From Candidatus Polarisedimenticolaceae bacterium (lineage in GTDB: Bacteria; Acidobacteriota; Polarisedimenticolia; Polarisedimenticolales; DASRJG01), in the NCBI GenBank assembly GCA_036376135.1, contig DASVAW010000094.1, positions 1 to 54,483 of the forward strand: DNA of 54,483 bases. Direction: 5' to 3'. The position numbers and the translations under genes are program-made. The notes under the pieces were generated by a model that was given only the letters and a program-made list of their open reading frames with translations, was not told the origin of the DNA and made no database searches. Positions 44,901 to 54,458 of the stretch are shown one piece after another. Position 1 is the stretch's first letter. Each line of letters starts with the position of its first letter.

Positions 44901-44939
44901 CTCCCGGCCGAGGGAGGACAGCCGCTGCGCCGGCAGCGG
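44901..44939. repeat. Two small hairpins downstream of the kinase gene
   Basis: CTCCC/GGGAG (44901-44905 and 44912-44916) and a perfect 7-bp stem CCGCTGC/GCAGCGG (44922-44928 and 44933-44939, 4-nt loop). There is no T-run. They lie between the kinase stop and the sigma-54 promoter and might act as a weak termination region. Confidence 0.3.
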
Positions 44940-45001
44940 AGCCATCCTCGCAAACCATTGAATCTTATCGTCTTGTGTTCGGCGCGGACCCCGGATCGCC
45001 G

Positions 45002-45017
45002 TGGCACGCCGGATGCT
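45002..45017 (+). promoter_or_regulatory. Sigma-54 promoter of the minor-pilin operon
   Basis: TGGCACG-N4-ATGCT with GG at 45003-45004 and GC at 45015-45016, the required 10-bp spacing; only the first base of the -12 box departs from consensus. Transcription would start near 45027, 19 nt before the FimT-like ATG at 45046, with GGAGGG at 45035-45040 between. This also rules out a more upstream in-frame ATG at 45013 (and the GTG at 45001) as the gene start. Confidence 0.82.
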
Positions 45018-45045
45018 GTTCCGTCTCGTCGATCGGAGGGACGTG

Positions 45046-45522
45046 ATGAACCCGAGGGTGCGGAGTACATCGAGGGGCTTCTCGGCGGCCGAGCTGCTCA
45101 TCGTCATCGCCATCATCGGCCTGCTGGTCGCCGTGGCGGTGCCGCTCGTGAACAACCAGGTCCGTCAGGCCAAGGCCCGCGGCGCGGCGGACGCGATGGG
45201 GGTCGACCTCCGGGCCGCACGCATGCTCGCGGTCACCAAGCAGCAGGACATCCCGTTCGTCCTCGAAGTCGATCCGGTCAACGCCTACCGGTACACCGGC
45301 AACGACGGAAAGGTCCGCCGGTTCGTGCTCCCGGTGGGGGTCCGCATCCTCGGATCGTCCACCCCCACGACGATCACCTTCCGCCCGAACGGCTCGATCG
45401 CCGCCCAGGCGACGACCGTGGTCGAGATCGCGATGTCGGGATCGGCGACGGCGAAGGAGACCTACACCATCGTGACGTCGACGGCGGGGATCCCGAAGAC
45501 GACCAAGACCCGGACGAACTGA
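45046..45522 (+). CDS. FimT/GspH-like minor pilin
   Basis: 158-aa prepilin. Leader MNPRVRSTSRG, cleavage before FSAAELLIVIAIIGLLVAVAVP with Glu at +5. The globular part follows the GspH/FimT pattern (QAKARGAADAMGVDLRAARMLAV, then beta strands ending in TFRPNGSI-type and VEIAMSG). Start chosen from the sigma-54 promoter and GGAGGG ribosome site. First gene of the minor-pilin operon; minor pilins prime pilus assembly and cap the tip. Confidence 0.87.
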   Translation: MNPRVRSTSRGFSAAELLIVIAIIGLLVAVAVPLVNNQVRQAKARGAADAMGVDLRAARMLAVTKQQDIPFVLEVDPVNAYRYTGNDGKVRRFVLPVGVRILGSSTPTTITFRPNGSIAAQATTVVEIAMSGSATAKETYTIVTSTAGIPKTTKTRTN

Positions 45523-45532
45523 GGAGGGGGCG

Positions 45533-46006
45533 ATGCACTCGAGGAACGAACGCGGATTCAGCCTCGTCGAGCTCATCCTGGCGCTCGGTCTCCTGGCCGG
45601 CGTCATGCTCGCGATCGCGGGGATGTTCTCCATCGGCGGAAAGCAGGTGAAGAGCGGACGGACCTCGAGCGAGGCCCTCGCCGTCGGCCGGCAGATCCTC
45701 GAGGAGATGAACGGCTGGGCCTACCGGCAGACCTACGAGAATTTCGGGCTCGACGGGGCGGCGGCGAGTTATTCGGTCGACACGCGTGCGAACACGAGCA
45801 CCTTCGCCCAGAAGTGGCACGCGACCCTGCAGTCGAAGCTCGGGGCGAGCGCCTACGCCACGATCGCGCTCTCGTCGGTCGTGGGCACCGGCACCGCTCC
45901 CGTCATGAACAGCGCCGTCGCGAAGAACTACCGCGTCACGGTCACCGTGCACTGGAACGAGATCACCCGTCCCCGGACGGTGACCGTCGCCACGGTGCGC
46001 ATGTGA
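45533..46006 (+). CDS. PilV/GspI-like minor pilin
   Basis: 157-aa prepilin: MHSRNERG leader, then FSLVELILALGLLAGVMLAIAGM with Glu at +5. The short globular region with LAVGRQILEEMNGWAY is like PilV/GspI proteins, and a C-terminal strand reads NYRVTVTVHWNEITRPRTVTV. It begins 10 bp after the FimT-like gene, with a GGAGGGGG ribosome site. Confidence 0.85.
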   Translation: MHSRNERGFSLVELILALGLLAGVMLAIAGMFSIGGKQVKSGRTSSEALAVGRQILEEMNGWAYRQTYENFGLDGAAASYSVDTRANTSTFAQKWHATLQSKLGASAYATIALSSVVGTGTAPVMNSAVAKNYRVTVTVHWNEITRPRTVTVATVRM

Positions 46007-46017
46007 GGAGGACCGCC

Positions 46018-48759
46018 ATGGATCCCGCGAAACTCGCCCGCCGCCGACCCGACAGCGGTCTCACGCTGGTCGAGATCCTCGTCGCGACCGCCGTGCTCGC
46101 GATCGCGATCGTGATCGCGCTGATGATCTACGACCAGTCCCGGCGCTCGTTCAAGCAGGGCGAGAACGCCGTGGAGCAACAGCAGGCGGTCCGCATCGCG
46201 TTCGACCGGCTCAACGCCGACCTGCGGATGGCGGGGTACAACTACAACCCGGACGGCAACGTCGCTTCGGTCGACGAGCAGATCGAAGCGGCGTACGACG
46301 GCGCGATCGTCATCCGCGGCGACTTCGACGGCCAGGAGGAGCCCGCGCTCGTCGGCCCCGCGGCGGCGTCGGTCTCGGTCGGCAACGACGAGATCGTGAT
46401 CTACGCGCTGAGCAAACCCGAGTGGATCTCCTCCGGGACCGGCGGCCAGACGCTCACCTTCAGCGCGGACGTCCAGGAGGAGCCGCGCGACGGCGAGGTC
46501 GAGACGGTCAGCGTCCCCAACGTCGCGCTCGTCCAGACCGCGGCGGAAGCGCCGTACACCCTCTACCGGATCACGCTCAACGCGGACGAGAGCACCTGGG
46601 GGAGCGGCGGGTTCATCACCCGAACGCCGCTCGTCGAGAACATCCGCTCGATGACCTACCGCTACTTCGGGCAGACCCAGACCCAGATCAACACGCTCGA
46701 CCTCGGCTCGGCGACCGACGACATCGGCGGCGCCGAGACCGCCGCGTCCAAGGCGACCCGGCTGGGAATCCGCCGCGTGAACGTGTCGCTCATCGGATTG
46801 ACCCGCGATCCCGACATGAACTACGTCGACCCCGCCGACGCGGAGCCGAGCACGCGGAGGTACCGGAAGTTCGAGCTCGTCGGCGACGTGACCCCGCGCA
46901 ACCTCGGGATGAAGGGGATCCGCGACCTGATCGGCGATTCCAGCCCCCCGTCGCAGCCGGGAGCGCCGACCCTGCTCGCCGGCCACTGCGGGGGGCTCTA
47001 CGTGTCCTGGCCCCCGAACGACGCGGAGGAGGGCGTGACCTCGTACCGCGTGCTCATCGGCACGACGGCGGGAAGCCCGACCTCCTCGCGCAGCTCGAGC
47101 ACGAACGCCGCGTACGTTTCGGGGCTGACCACGGGGACGACCTATTACGTCGCGATCACCGCGCTCGACGCCGCGGGCAACGAGTCCATCCGGTCGAGCG
47201 AGCGCAACGCCGCGGTCACGAACACGACGGTCCCCTCCGCTCCGGCGACGGTGAGCGCGACGGACTCCCAGCCGGACGCCGTCAACGTGACGTGGACCGC
47301 CGTGACGACGAACACGGCGGCGCTCGCCGGAGATCCGCAGTCGCCGACCATCCGCGACCTGGCGGGTTATCGCATCTACCGCGGAACCTCGGCGAACTTC
47401 AGCCCCGCGGCCGGGAATCGGATCGTCGACGAGACCGTCTCGAAGCCGAGCCCCACCCCTTCGGCTCCGGACACGACGGTCGTCAACTGCCGCGACTACT
47501 TCTACAAGGTGCGCGCGGTGGACTCCTGCGGGACCGAGTCGGACGACGCCCCCGGGGCGCTCGGCGAGGCCGGGCGCGCGGAGAGCGAGGTCGAGCCGGC
47601 GACGCCGCAGAACGTGCAGGCGTTCATCACGGGAGTGAGCCGCGTCACGGTGTCGTGGGACGTCGTCAACGAAAACATCAAGGGCCAGCCGATCCGGATC
47701 GACGACTACGAAGTCATCGGCCGGCGCTGCCTGATCCTCGACACCGACTGCCAGAACGATCCCAGCGGTTACACCCCCGTCGGCACCGCGACCAACGGCA
47801 ATCTGAGCCTGGTGGACACCGGTGCCTCCGGGATCGACGTCCTCAGATCCTGGTACTACCGGGTGCGGGCCAAGGACGATTGCCCGAACTACTCGAGCTG
47901 GTCGGAGCTGGCCACCGCGCGGTGCACCTTTCTGGGCAGCCTGACCTGGGTCACGCCCAACGACGGCGACCCGGTGTCGGGAGTGACGCCGATCCGTGTC
48001 GCGGCGTACAGCGCGGGCGTCGAGACCTACGCGGACGCCAGCCTCACGATCGTCCACGGCGCGTCGGGGGCGACGGAGACGCGCATCCTCAGCCCGCGGG
48101 TCGTGGGCGACACGACGTATTTCGAGTACGACTGGCTGGCCACCCCTCCGGGGCAATACACGCTGACGATCACGGTACCCAACGCGGGGGGGTGCACGAA
48201 GTCGAGCTCGATCCAGCTCAACGCCGCTCCCACGGTGGCCTGTTGCCTGTCGTTCAACCCCGGAGTCGCCGGTGCGGCGCGGTTCCTCAGCTGCACGAAC
48301 GAGACCACGGACGGGAACGATCAGGAATGCCGGGACCTGAACTACAAGTTGTGGAACAACGCGTGCCTGACCTCCGTGAGGGTCGACTCGCTGACGATCG
48401 CCTGGACCAACGTGAAGGCACCCCAGCTGACGCGTCCCGCGCTCCTGGAGGAGGTCTTCTTCGGCGGCAGCAGCGTCTGGGTCCCCGGGAACGCGGCGAC
48501 GCCGGCGTCGACGACGTTCTCCTCCAGGCCACCGCTGGTGCCGTACACCCGCAACGCGGCGAACACGGTCGATGTGACCTACCGGTTCGCCGACGAGATG
48601 TCGCGGGAGGCGGGCGGCAAGCATCAGCCCGTCGACACGACGTTCAACTTCACCCTGCTCGATTCGGCCGGCGCGCCCACGGGGATCACCGGAACGTGCG
48701 GCGTCCCGAACGGATTCAGCTTCTCCGTGCCCGATCCGCTCAGCACGACCACCCCGTAA
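46018..48759 (+). CDS. Giant PilW-like minor pilin with fibronectin type III repeats
   Basis: 913-aa prepilin, about three times the usual PilW length. Leader MDPAKLARRRPDSG, then LTLVEILVATAVLAIAIVIALM, with Glu at +5, and a PilW/GspJ-like region to about 300 (QQAVRIAFDRLNADLRMAGYN; NIRSMTYRYFG; LGIRRVNVSLIGL). From about 310 come three FN3-type modules (about 312-400, 404-520, 525-640), each opening with a Pro-rich SAPATVSATD-type strand and a V-x-V-x-W core. An Ig-like module (about 641-740, SLTWVTPNDGDPVSGVTPI) and a Cys-containing C-terminal domain follow. Several cysteine pairs suggest disulfides. Likely exposed at the pilus tip as an adhesin. Confidence 0.85.
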   Translation: MDPAKLARRRPDSGLTLVEILVATAVLAIAIVIALMIYDQSRRSFKQGENAVEQQQAVRIAFDRLNADLRMAGYNYNPDGNVASVDEQIEAAYDGAIVIRGDFDGQEEPALVGPAAASVSVGNDEIVIYALSKPEWISSGTGGQTLTFSADVQEEPRDGEVETVSVPNVALVQTAAEAPYTLYRITLNADESTWGSGGFITRTPLVENIRSMTYRYFGQTQTQINTLDLGSATDDIGGAETAASKATRLGIRRVNVSLIGLTRDPDMNYVDPADAEPSTRRYRKFELVGDVTPRNLGMKGIRDLIGDSSPPSQPGAPTLLAGHCGGLYVSWPPNDAEEGVTSYRVLIGTTAGSPTSSRSSSTNAAYVSGLTTGTTYYVAITALDAAGNESIRSSERNAAVTNTTVPSAPATVSATDSQPDAVNVTWTAVTTNTAALAGDPQSPTIRDLAGYRIYRGTSANFSPAAGNRIVDETVSKPSPTPSAPDTTVVNCRDYFYKVRAVDSCGTESDDAPGALGEAGRAESEVEPATPQNVQAFITGVSRVTVSWDVVNENIKGQPIRIDDYEVIGRRCLILDTDCQNDPSGYTPVGTATNGNLSLVDTGASGIDVLRSWYYRVRAKDDCPNYSSWSELATARCTFLGSLTWVTPNDGDPVSGVTPIRVAAYSAGVETYADASLTIVHGASGATETRILSPRVVGDTTYFEYDWLATPPGQYTLTITVPNAGGCTKSSSIQLNAAPTVACCLSFNPGVAGAARFLSCTNETTDGNDQECRDLNYKLWNNACLTSVRVDSLTIAWTNVKAPQLTRPALLEEVFFGGSSVWVPGNAATPASTTFSSRPPLVPYTRNAANTVDVTYRFADEMSREAGGKHQPVDTTFNFTLLDSAGAPTGITGTCGVPNGFSFSVPDPLSTTTP

Positions 48760-48772
48760 CCGGAGGACGACG

Positions 48773-50659
48773 ATGACGAACCCGACGATGCGACTGCCTT
48801 CCCCGCGCGCGCGGGAGCGCGAGCGCGGATCGGCTCTCGTGATCGCCGTCCTGGTGACGGTGATCCTGACCCTGCTCGGCGTCGCGTTCCTGCTGATGGG
48901 CGAGACCGAGAACAAGATCGCCGAGAACGAGAAGCTCTCGGCGCAGGCCCTCTACTTCGCCGAGGCGGGGACGCGACAGGTCAAGCGCTGGTTCGACCGC
49001 CCGCGGGGCACGACCGGGTACAACTGGAACCTGCACAACCCGCCGCCGGGCGTGTTGCGGCGGGACCTCCGGATCCTCGATCCCGACGGTCCGGGGCCGA
49101 CGGCGGCGGCGGCGACCGACGGCAACGCGGGAGGCGCCCTGCCGAACTACAAGCAGGGGGTGGACGTCAACCTCGACGGGTTCGACGATGTCTTCGACCG
49201 TCCCTACCGGCCGACCCCGCTCGACATGTTCATGGGGACGGCCGACGGGCCGGACATCCGCATCGACCGCGCGTTCAACAACGCGTCGAAGGCCTTCCTC
49301 GACACGTTGTCCGAGCGCCTGCTCGCGAACTTCCCGGTCGCGGCGGCGAACATCGCCGCCCGGATCTCGCGCATCGACGTCTACTCGGCGCCGTACCTGC
49401 AGATCGGGCCGAACTGGACCCGTTACGGCGTGGCGACCGTCGCCGTCACCGCCCAGATCGTCAAGACCGAGAACGCCGTGGAGCGCGTGCTCGCGCAGCG
49501 CACCATCCGCGCGGTGATCAACGAGACCCCGTACCCGGGCCCGTTCGGCCCGCTGCACTCCTGCGACATGCTGAACTGGAACGGATCCTTCCGGGTCCAC
49601 TGGGGCGCGGCGACGGCCAAGGGGCCGGGAGTCTCCGACATCCCGAGCAACATCAACTCGAAGTTCGACCGGAGCCTGTCGCGCCTGAAGCCCCCGAACG
49701 GGAAGGCCGAGGCGTTCTACAACGGCGATTCGGCGACCTTCACGGCGATGGCGACGGCGCTGGAGACGGCCGGGACCACGATCCCGGATCCCTGGTTCCG
49801 CTTCCTCGCCGGAGGCAACGTGGACGACTGGCCGTCGGCCGACGACCAGTACGAGCCGCCCGACGCCCCTCCGGCGGCCGGGGCGGACTACATCGATTAC
49901 TCCAACATCATCCGGAACGTCCCCAACGTCGGGTGCCCGGACTTCGACTACGAAACCTGGAAGACGATCGCGCAGTCCGGGGGGAGCGACGTCTACTACT
50001 ACACGTGGGTGTCGGGCGACCAGTTCCGCCTCAACAGCTCCGGCCCGCCGACGGCCTTCGCCACGATCACCGGCGGGAAGACCGGCCTCTACTTCTTCGA
50101 CACCAAGAACTCCGCCCGGCCGGCGGACGACTACAGCAACCTCACCCCCGAGGTGCAGGTCCAGGGCGGCTGGCAGGGGTTCCGCGGGTTCATGTACCTG
50201 AACTCCGAGACCTTCACGATCAACGGCGCGCAGGCCGTCGCCGCCACGTACACCTTTCCCGGGGAGCCGTACTTCGACACGAACACGAACGGCAAGTGGG
50301 ACACCGGCGAGCCGTACGTGAATCTCAACTACAACTCCCTGGCCGCACGGGGCGACGACCTCGAGGCGGATCCGGCGGACACGTACGGGTCGGGCGCCGG
50401 CCGGGTCTACAACCGGAAGGGCGCGTCGGTCCCGGGCACCGCGGACATCTGGGGGATCGTCTACAACACCGGGGAGTTCGACGCGCAGGGCAACCCGGTG
50501 ATTCTCGGCTCGATGATCACGAAGAAAGGGCAGTCGAAGTCCGCCGGTACGGCCGATCTCTACTGGGACCCCAAGCTGATCGACGAGTGGCCGCCGTCGG
50601 ACTGGGATCTGCCGCGCGTGGTCATCACCCGGTACGAGACCGATCCGTCCACGAACTGA
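48773..50659 (+). CDS. Large PilX-like minor pilin
   Basis: 628-aa protein with the PilX/GspK N-terminal pattern: RERERGSALVIAVLVTVILTLLGVAFLL, followed by GETENKIAENEKLSAQALYFAEAGTRQVKRW. Position +5 is not Glu, as in GspK-type pilins. The remaining 550 residues, rich in Tyr, Asn, Asp and Pro, match no domain I recognise; a segment DTNTNGKWDTGEPYVNLN resembles calcium-binding dockerin/EF-type loops (Dx[DN]xDG-like). Typical PilX is about 200 residues. Last pilin of the operon. Confidence 0.83.
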   Translation: MTNPTMRLPSPRARERERGSALVIAVLVTVILTLLGVAFLLMGETENKIAENEKLSAQALYFAEAGTRQVKRWFDRPRGTTGYNWNLHNPPPGVLRRDLRILDPDGPGPTAAAATDGNAGGALPNYKQGVDVNLDGFDDVFDRPYRPTPLDMFMGTADGPDIRIDRAFNNASKAFLDTLSERLLANFPVAAANIAARISRIDVYSAPYLQIGPNWTRYGVATVAVTAQIVKTENAVERVLAQRTIRAVINETPYPGPFGPLHSCDMLNWNGSFRVHWGAATAKGPGVSDIPSNINSKFDRSLSRLKPPNGKAEAFYNGDSATFTAMATALETAGTTIPDPWFRFLAGGNVDDWPSADDQYEPPDAPPAAGADYIDYSNIIRNVPNVGCPDFDYETWKTIAQSGGSDVYYYTWVSGDQFRLNSSGPPTAFATITGGKTGLYFFDTKNSARPADDYSNLTPEVQVQGGWQGFRGFMYLNSETFTINGAQAVAATYTFPGEPYFDTNTNGKWDTGEPYVNLNYNSLAARGDDLEADPADTYGSGAGRVYNRKGASVPGTADIWGIVYNTGEFDAQGNPVILGSMITKKGQSKSAGTADLYWDPKLIDEWPPSDWDLPRVVITRYETDPSTN

Positions 50660-50668
50660 TTCCGGCGC

Positions 50669-50674
50669 TACAGT
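50669..50674 (+). promoter_or_regulatory. Possible leaderless -10 for the Pro-rich lipoprotein gene
   Basis: TACAGT ends 6 nt before the ATG at 50681, the spacing that would start the transcript at or next to the start codon. No ribosome site is visible in the 21-bp gap, and no clear -35 is seen. Confidence 0.25.
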
Positions 50675-50680
50675 AGGCGC

Positions 50681-51226
50681 ATGAGACCTCTTCTCGCACT
50701 CGTCGCCCCGCTCGCGCTCGTCGCGTGCGGGGCGCCCGCGCCCTCCCAGCCGAAAGAGCCCCCTCCGATCGTCGAGATGCCGCGGCGGGCCGCCGAGCCG
50801 GCGAAGCCGGCGGAACCTCCGGCGCCGCCGGCGGAACCGGCGCCGGGGCCGCCCCCCACCGCGACCCTGATCGACCTGGGAGGCACGCCGCCCCCGGCGC
50901 CGCCTCCCGCGCCGCCCCCGACCCCTTCCGCCGCGGCGAACGAGAAGCCCGACGCCGCGGCCGTCGCGATGTCGAACCGGCTCGAGCGCGAGCGCCGGGA
51001 GCAGCGGGTGAAGGAGGCCGAGGCGACGATCGCCGAGCTCGAGAAACGCCTGCTCGCGATCGCGAACCCGTTCCTCCCGCGGCCGCAGCTTCCCCCCGAG
51101 GAAGCCGAGGCCTGGCAGGGGCTCGACGGGGTCAAGCGGCGCGAGCGCGTGAACAAGCAGCTCGAGGAGGCGAGGACCGAGCTCGAGGCCGCGCAGCAGT
51201 CCCTGAAGGCGCTCGGGGGCAACTGA
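50681..51226 (+). CDS. Proline-rich lipoprotein with C-terminal coiled coil
   Basis: 181-aa protein. Signal peptide with lipobox LVAC (C16); a Pro/Ala-rich spacer of about 70 residues (PPAPPAEPAPGPPP-type); then a charged helical region (about 95-181; RLERERREQRVKEAEATIAELEKRL and KQLEEARTELEAAQQSLKAL) expected to form a coiled coil. Such proteins usually span the periplasm or tether a complex. No family recognised. It lies between the minor-pilin operon and the NtrC-type regulator. Confidence 0.75.
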   Translation: MRPLLALVAPLALVACGAPAPSQPKEPPPIVEMPRRAAEPAKPAEPPAPPAEPAPGPPPTATLIDLGGTPPPAPPPAPPPTPSAAANEKPDAAAVAMSNRLERERREQRVKEAEATIAELEKRLLAIANPFLPRPQLPPEEAEAWQGLDGVKRRERVNKQLEEARTELEAAQQSLKALGGN

Positions 51227-51237
51227 CCTGCCGCGTC

Positions 51238-51267
51238 TTGCCAAGATCGTCGCGCGGCCGGTACCCT
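51238..51267 (+). promoter_or_regulatory. Candidate promoter of the second NtrC-type regulator
   Basis: TTGCCA (51238-51243), 18 bp, TACCCT (51262-51267). The -10 ends 8 nt before the ATG, and no Shine-Dalgarno sequence is visible, so a nearly leaderless transcript is possible. Confidence 0.35.
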
Positions 51268-51275
51268 TCGCGCCG

Positions 51276-52687
<1,412 letters not shown>

Positions 52688-52691
<4 letters not shown>

Positions 52692-53623
52692 GCCGACAGG
52701 AACTGGCAGGACGCGACGTGATCTCGCTGCTCGACTTCACCCCCGACGAGGTGGCGTGGCTGATCGAGCTGGCCGGGGAAGTCAAGGCCAACCCCAAGCA
52801 TTACGCGCAGGCGCTTTCCGGCCGGACGCTGTTCATGTATTTCGAGAAGCCCTCCCTCCGCACGCGCGTGACGTTCGAGGCGGGCATGACCCAGCTCGGG
52901 GGCCACGCGATCTACTACACCGCGCAGGAAGGGAAGATCGGCGTTCGCGAGAGCGTCGAGGACGTCGCGCGCAACCTCGAGCGGTGGGTGGACGCGGCGA
53001 TGTGCCGGACCTTCAGTCACAAGCTCGTCGAGGACCTCGCGCGCCACGCCGAGATCCCGCTCGTCAACGGACTGACGGACTGGCTTCACCCCTGCCAGGC
53101 GCTCGCGGACTTCCTGACGCTGTCGGAGGTCGAGGGGGAGCTCGCCGGCAAGCGCCTCGCCTACGTCGGAGACGGCAATAACGTGGCGCACTCGCTGATG
53201 GAGGCGGGCGCGAAGCTGGGCGTGCACGTCGCCGTCGTCACCCCTCCCCGCTTCGAGCCCAACGCCGCGTTCGTCGAAAAATGCCGGGCGGCGGCGGCGG
53301 AGACCGGCGCGCGGATCGAGGTCGGCACCGACCTCGCGCTCGTGGAGGGCGCGGACGCGGTCTACACGGACGTGTGGGCCTCGATGGGGCAGGAGGCCGA
53401 GGCGGCCGCCCGCATCGCGGCGTTCCGCCCCTACCAGGTCAACGCGGCGCTGATGGCGCGTGCGGGGAGCGACGCGATCTTCATGCATTGCCTCCCCGCC
53501 CATCGCGGCGACGAGGTCACCGACGAGGTCGCGGACTCGCCGCAGTCGGTCATCTTCGAGGAGGCCGAGAACCGGCTCCACGCCCAGAAGGCGGTGCTGC
53601 TGGCGGTGATGGGGGGAGGCTAG
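52688..53623 (+). CDS. argF: Ornithine carbamoyltransferase
   Basis: 311-aa enzyme making citrulline from ornithine and carbamoyl phosphate in arginine synthesis. Carbamoyl-phosphate loop SLRTR (56-60, here with S-L-R-T-R in place of the common S-T-R-T-R), HPCQ at 134-137, and the ornithine signature HCLPAHRG at 267-274 (Cys268), which distinguishes it from aspartate carbamoyltransferase. Full length. The GTG start overlaps the preceding regulator's stop, so it may be translated by coupling from the pilus regulator. It converges on menG with a 4-bp overlap. Confidence 0.95.
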
Positions 53624-54339
53624 AGGCCTTTCATCGCGGTGTGGACGCAGACCACCCCGCCGGTGAGGGGTTTCCACCCGGCGGCCGCGAACCCCGATTC
53701 CCGGAGCAGTCCCGCGAGGGCGGGGGGCTCCGGGAAGTCCCCGATCGTCCGCGCGAGATACCGGTAGGGGCCCTCGTGCCCCGCGGTCGCGTCCCCGATC
53801 CGGGGGAGGACGCCGTTCAGGTAAAGACGATAGAGCCGGCCGAAAACCGGTCCGGTCGGGGTGCTGAACTCCAGGATCACGAGGCGTCCTCCGGGCTTGA
53901 GCACCCGGAGGATTTCCCGGAACCCCCGGCTCCGGTCGGCGAAATTCCGGACTCCGAAGCCCACCGTCACCGCGTCGAACGAATCGTCCGCGAAGGGAAG
54001 GCGAAGCCCGTCCCCCTCCACCAGACTGCAGCGGTCGGCGACCCCTTTCCGGCGGAACTTCGGGGCCGCTCGGGAGAGCATGGGGTGGGCGAAGTCGCAA
54101 CAGACGACCCAGGCGGCGGGTTCCGCGCGGGCGGCCGCGACCGTGAGGTCGCCCGTGCCCCCGCAGAGATCGAGGATCCGGCCGGGCTCTCCCATCGCGA
54201 CCTCGCGGACCGCGAGGCGTCGCCACCTCACGTCGAACCCCAGGCTGAGCAGACGGTTGAGGAGGTCGTAGGTCTTCGCGATCGCCCCGAACATCGCGCG
54301 GACGCGTCGGGGATCGCGCCTTTCGGGGGACGGCAGCAC
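53620..54339 (-). CDS. menG: Demethylmenaquinone methyltransferase (MenG/UbiE family)
   Basis: 239-aa class I methyltransferase of quinone synthesis. UbiE/MenG landmarks: MFGAIAKTYDLLNRLLSLG near the N-terminus, SAM loop LDLCGGTGDLTV, FDAVTVGFGVRNFADR, and the C-terminal GVVCVHTAMKGL. Whether it makes menaquinone or ubiquinone cannot be told from the gene; no ubiquinone genes are nearby. A GTG at 54339 gives the usual 15-residue lead to the MFG motif. A -10 box lies 6 nt upstream, suggesting a leaderless transcript. Confidence 0.93.
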   Translation of the reverse strand: MLPSPERRDPRRVRAMFGAIAKTYDLLNRLLSLGFDVRWRRLAVREVAMGEPGRILDLCGGTGDLTVAAARAEPAAWVVCCDFAHPMLSRAAPKFRRKGVADRCSLVEGDGLRLPFADDSFDAVTVGFGVRNFADRSRGFREILRVLKPGGRLVILEFSTPTGPVFGRLYRLYLNGVLPRIGDATAGHEGPYRYLARTIGDFPEPPALAGLLRESGFAAAGWKPLTGGVVCVHTAMKGL

Positions 54340-54345
54340 GGCGCG

Positions 54346-54351
54346 ACTATA
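54346..54351 (-). promoter_or_regulatory. Extended -10 of menG
   Basis: On the minus strand TGC-TATAGT (TATAGT is the complement of 54346-54351) ends 6 nt before the menG GTG. The extended TG motif could replace a -35. No ribosome site is present, consistent with leaderless initiation. Confidence 0.4.
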
Positions 54352-54373
54352 GCAGCGGGAACGGGAGGGTCCC

Positions 54374-54403
54374 TTGACGGTCCGCGAGGGGGCGTGCTAG
54401 AAA
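54374..54403 (+). promoter_or_regulatory. Promoter of rplM
   Basis: TTGACG (54374-54379), 18 bp, TAGAAA (54398-54403) with a preceding TGC extended -10 element. Transcription would start near 54410, leaving a leader of about 49 nt to the rplM ATG. It is back-to-back with the menG promoter. Confidence 0.6.
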
Positions 54404-54458
54404 GTCGCGTTCGTCCCGGGCATTTCCGTGTCCATGGCCCGTCCGCGGAAGGGTTTGC

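Noticed and set aside
46950-47935. FN3 modules of the PilW-like gene as a DNA tandem repeat
   Set aside because: The modules are similar at protein-pattern level only; no obvious nucleotide repeat unit is seen.
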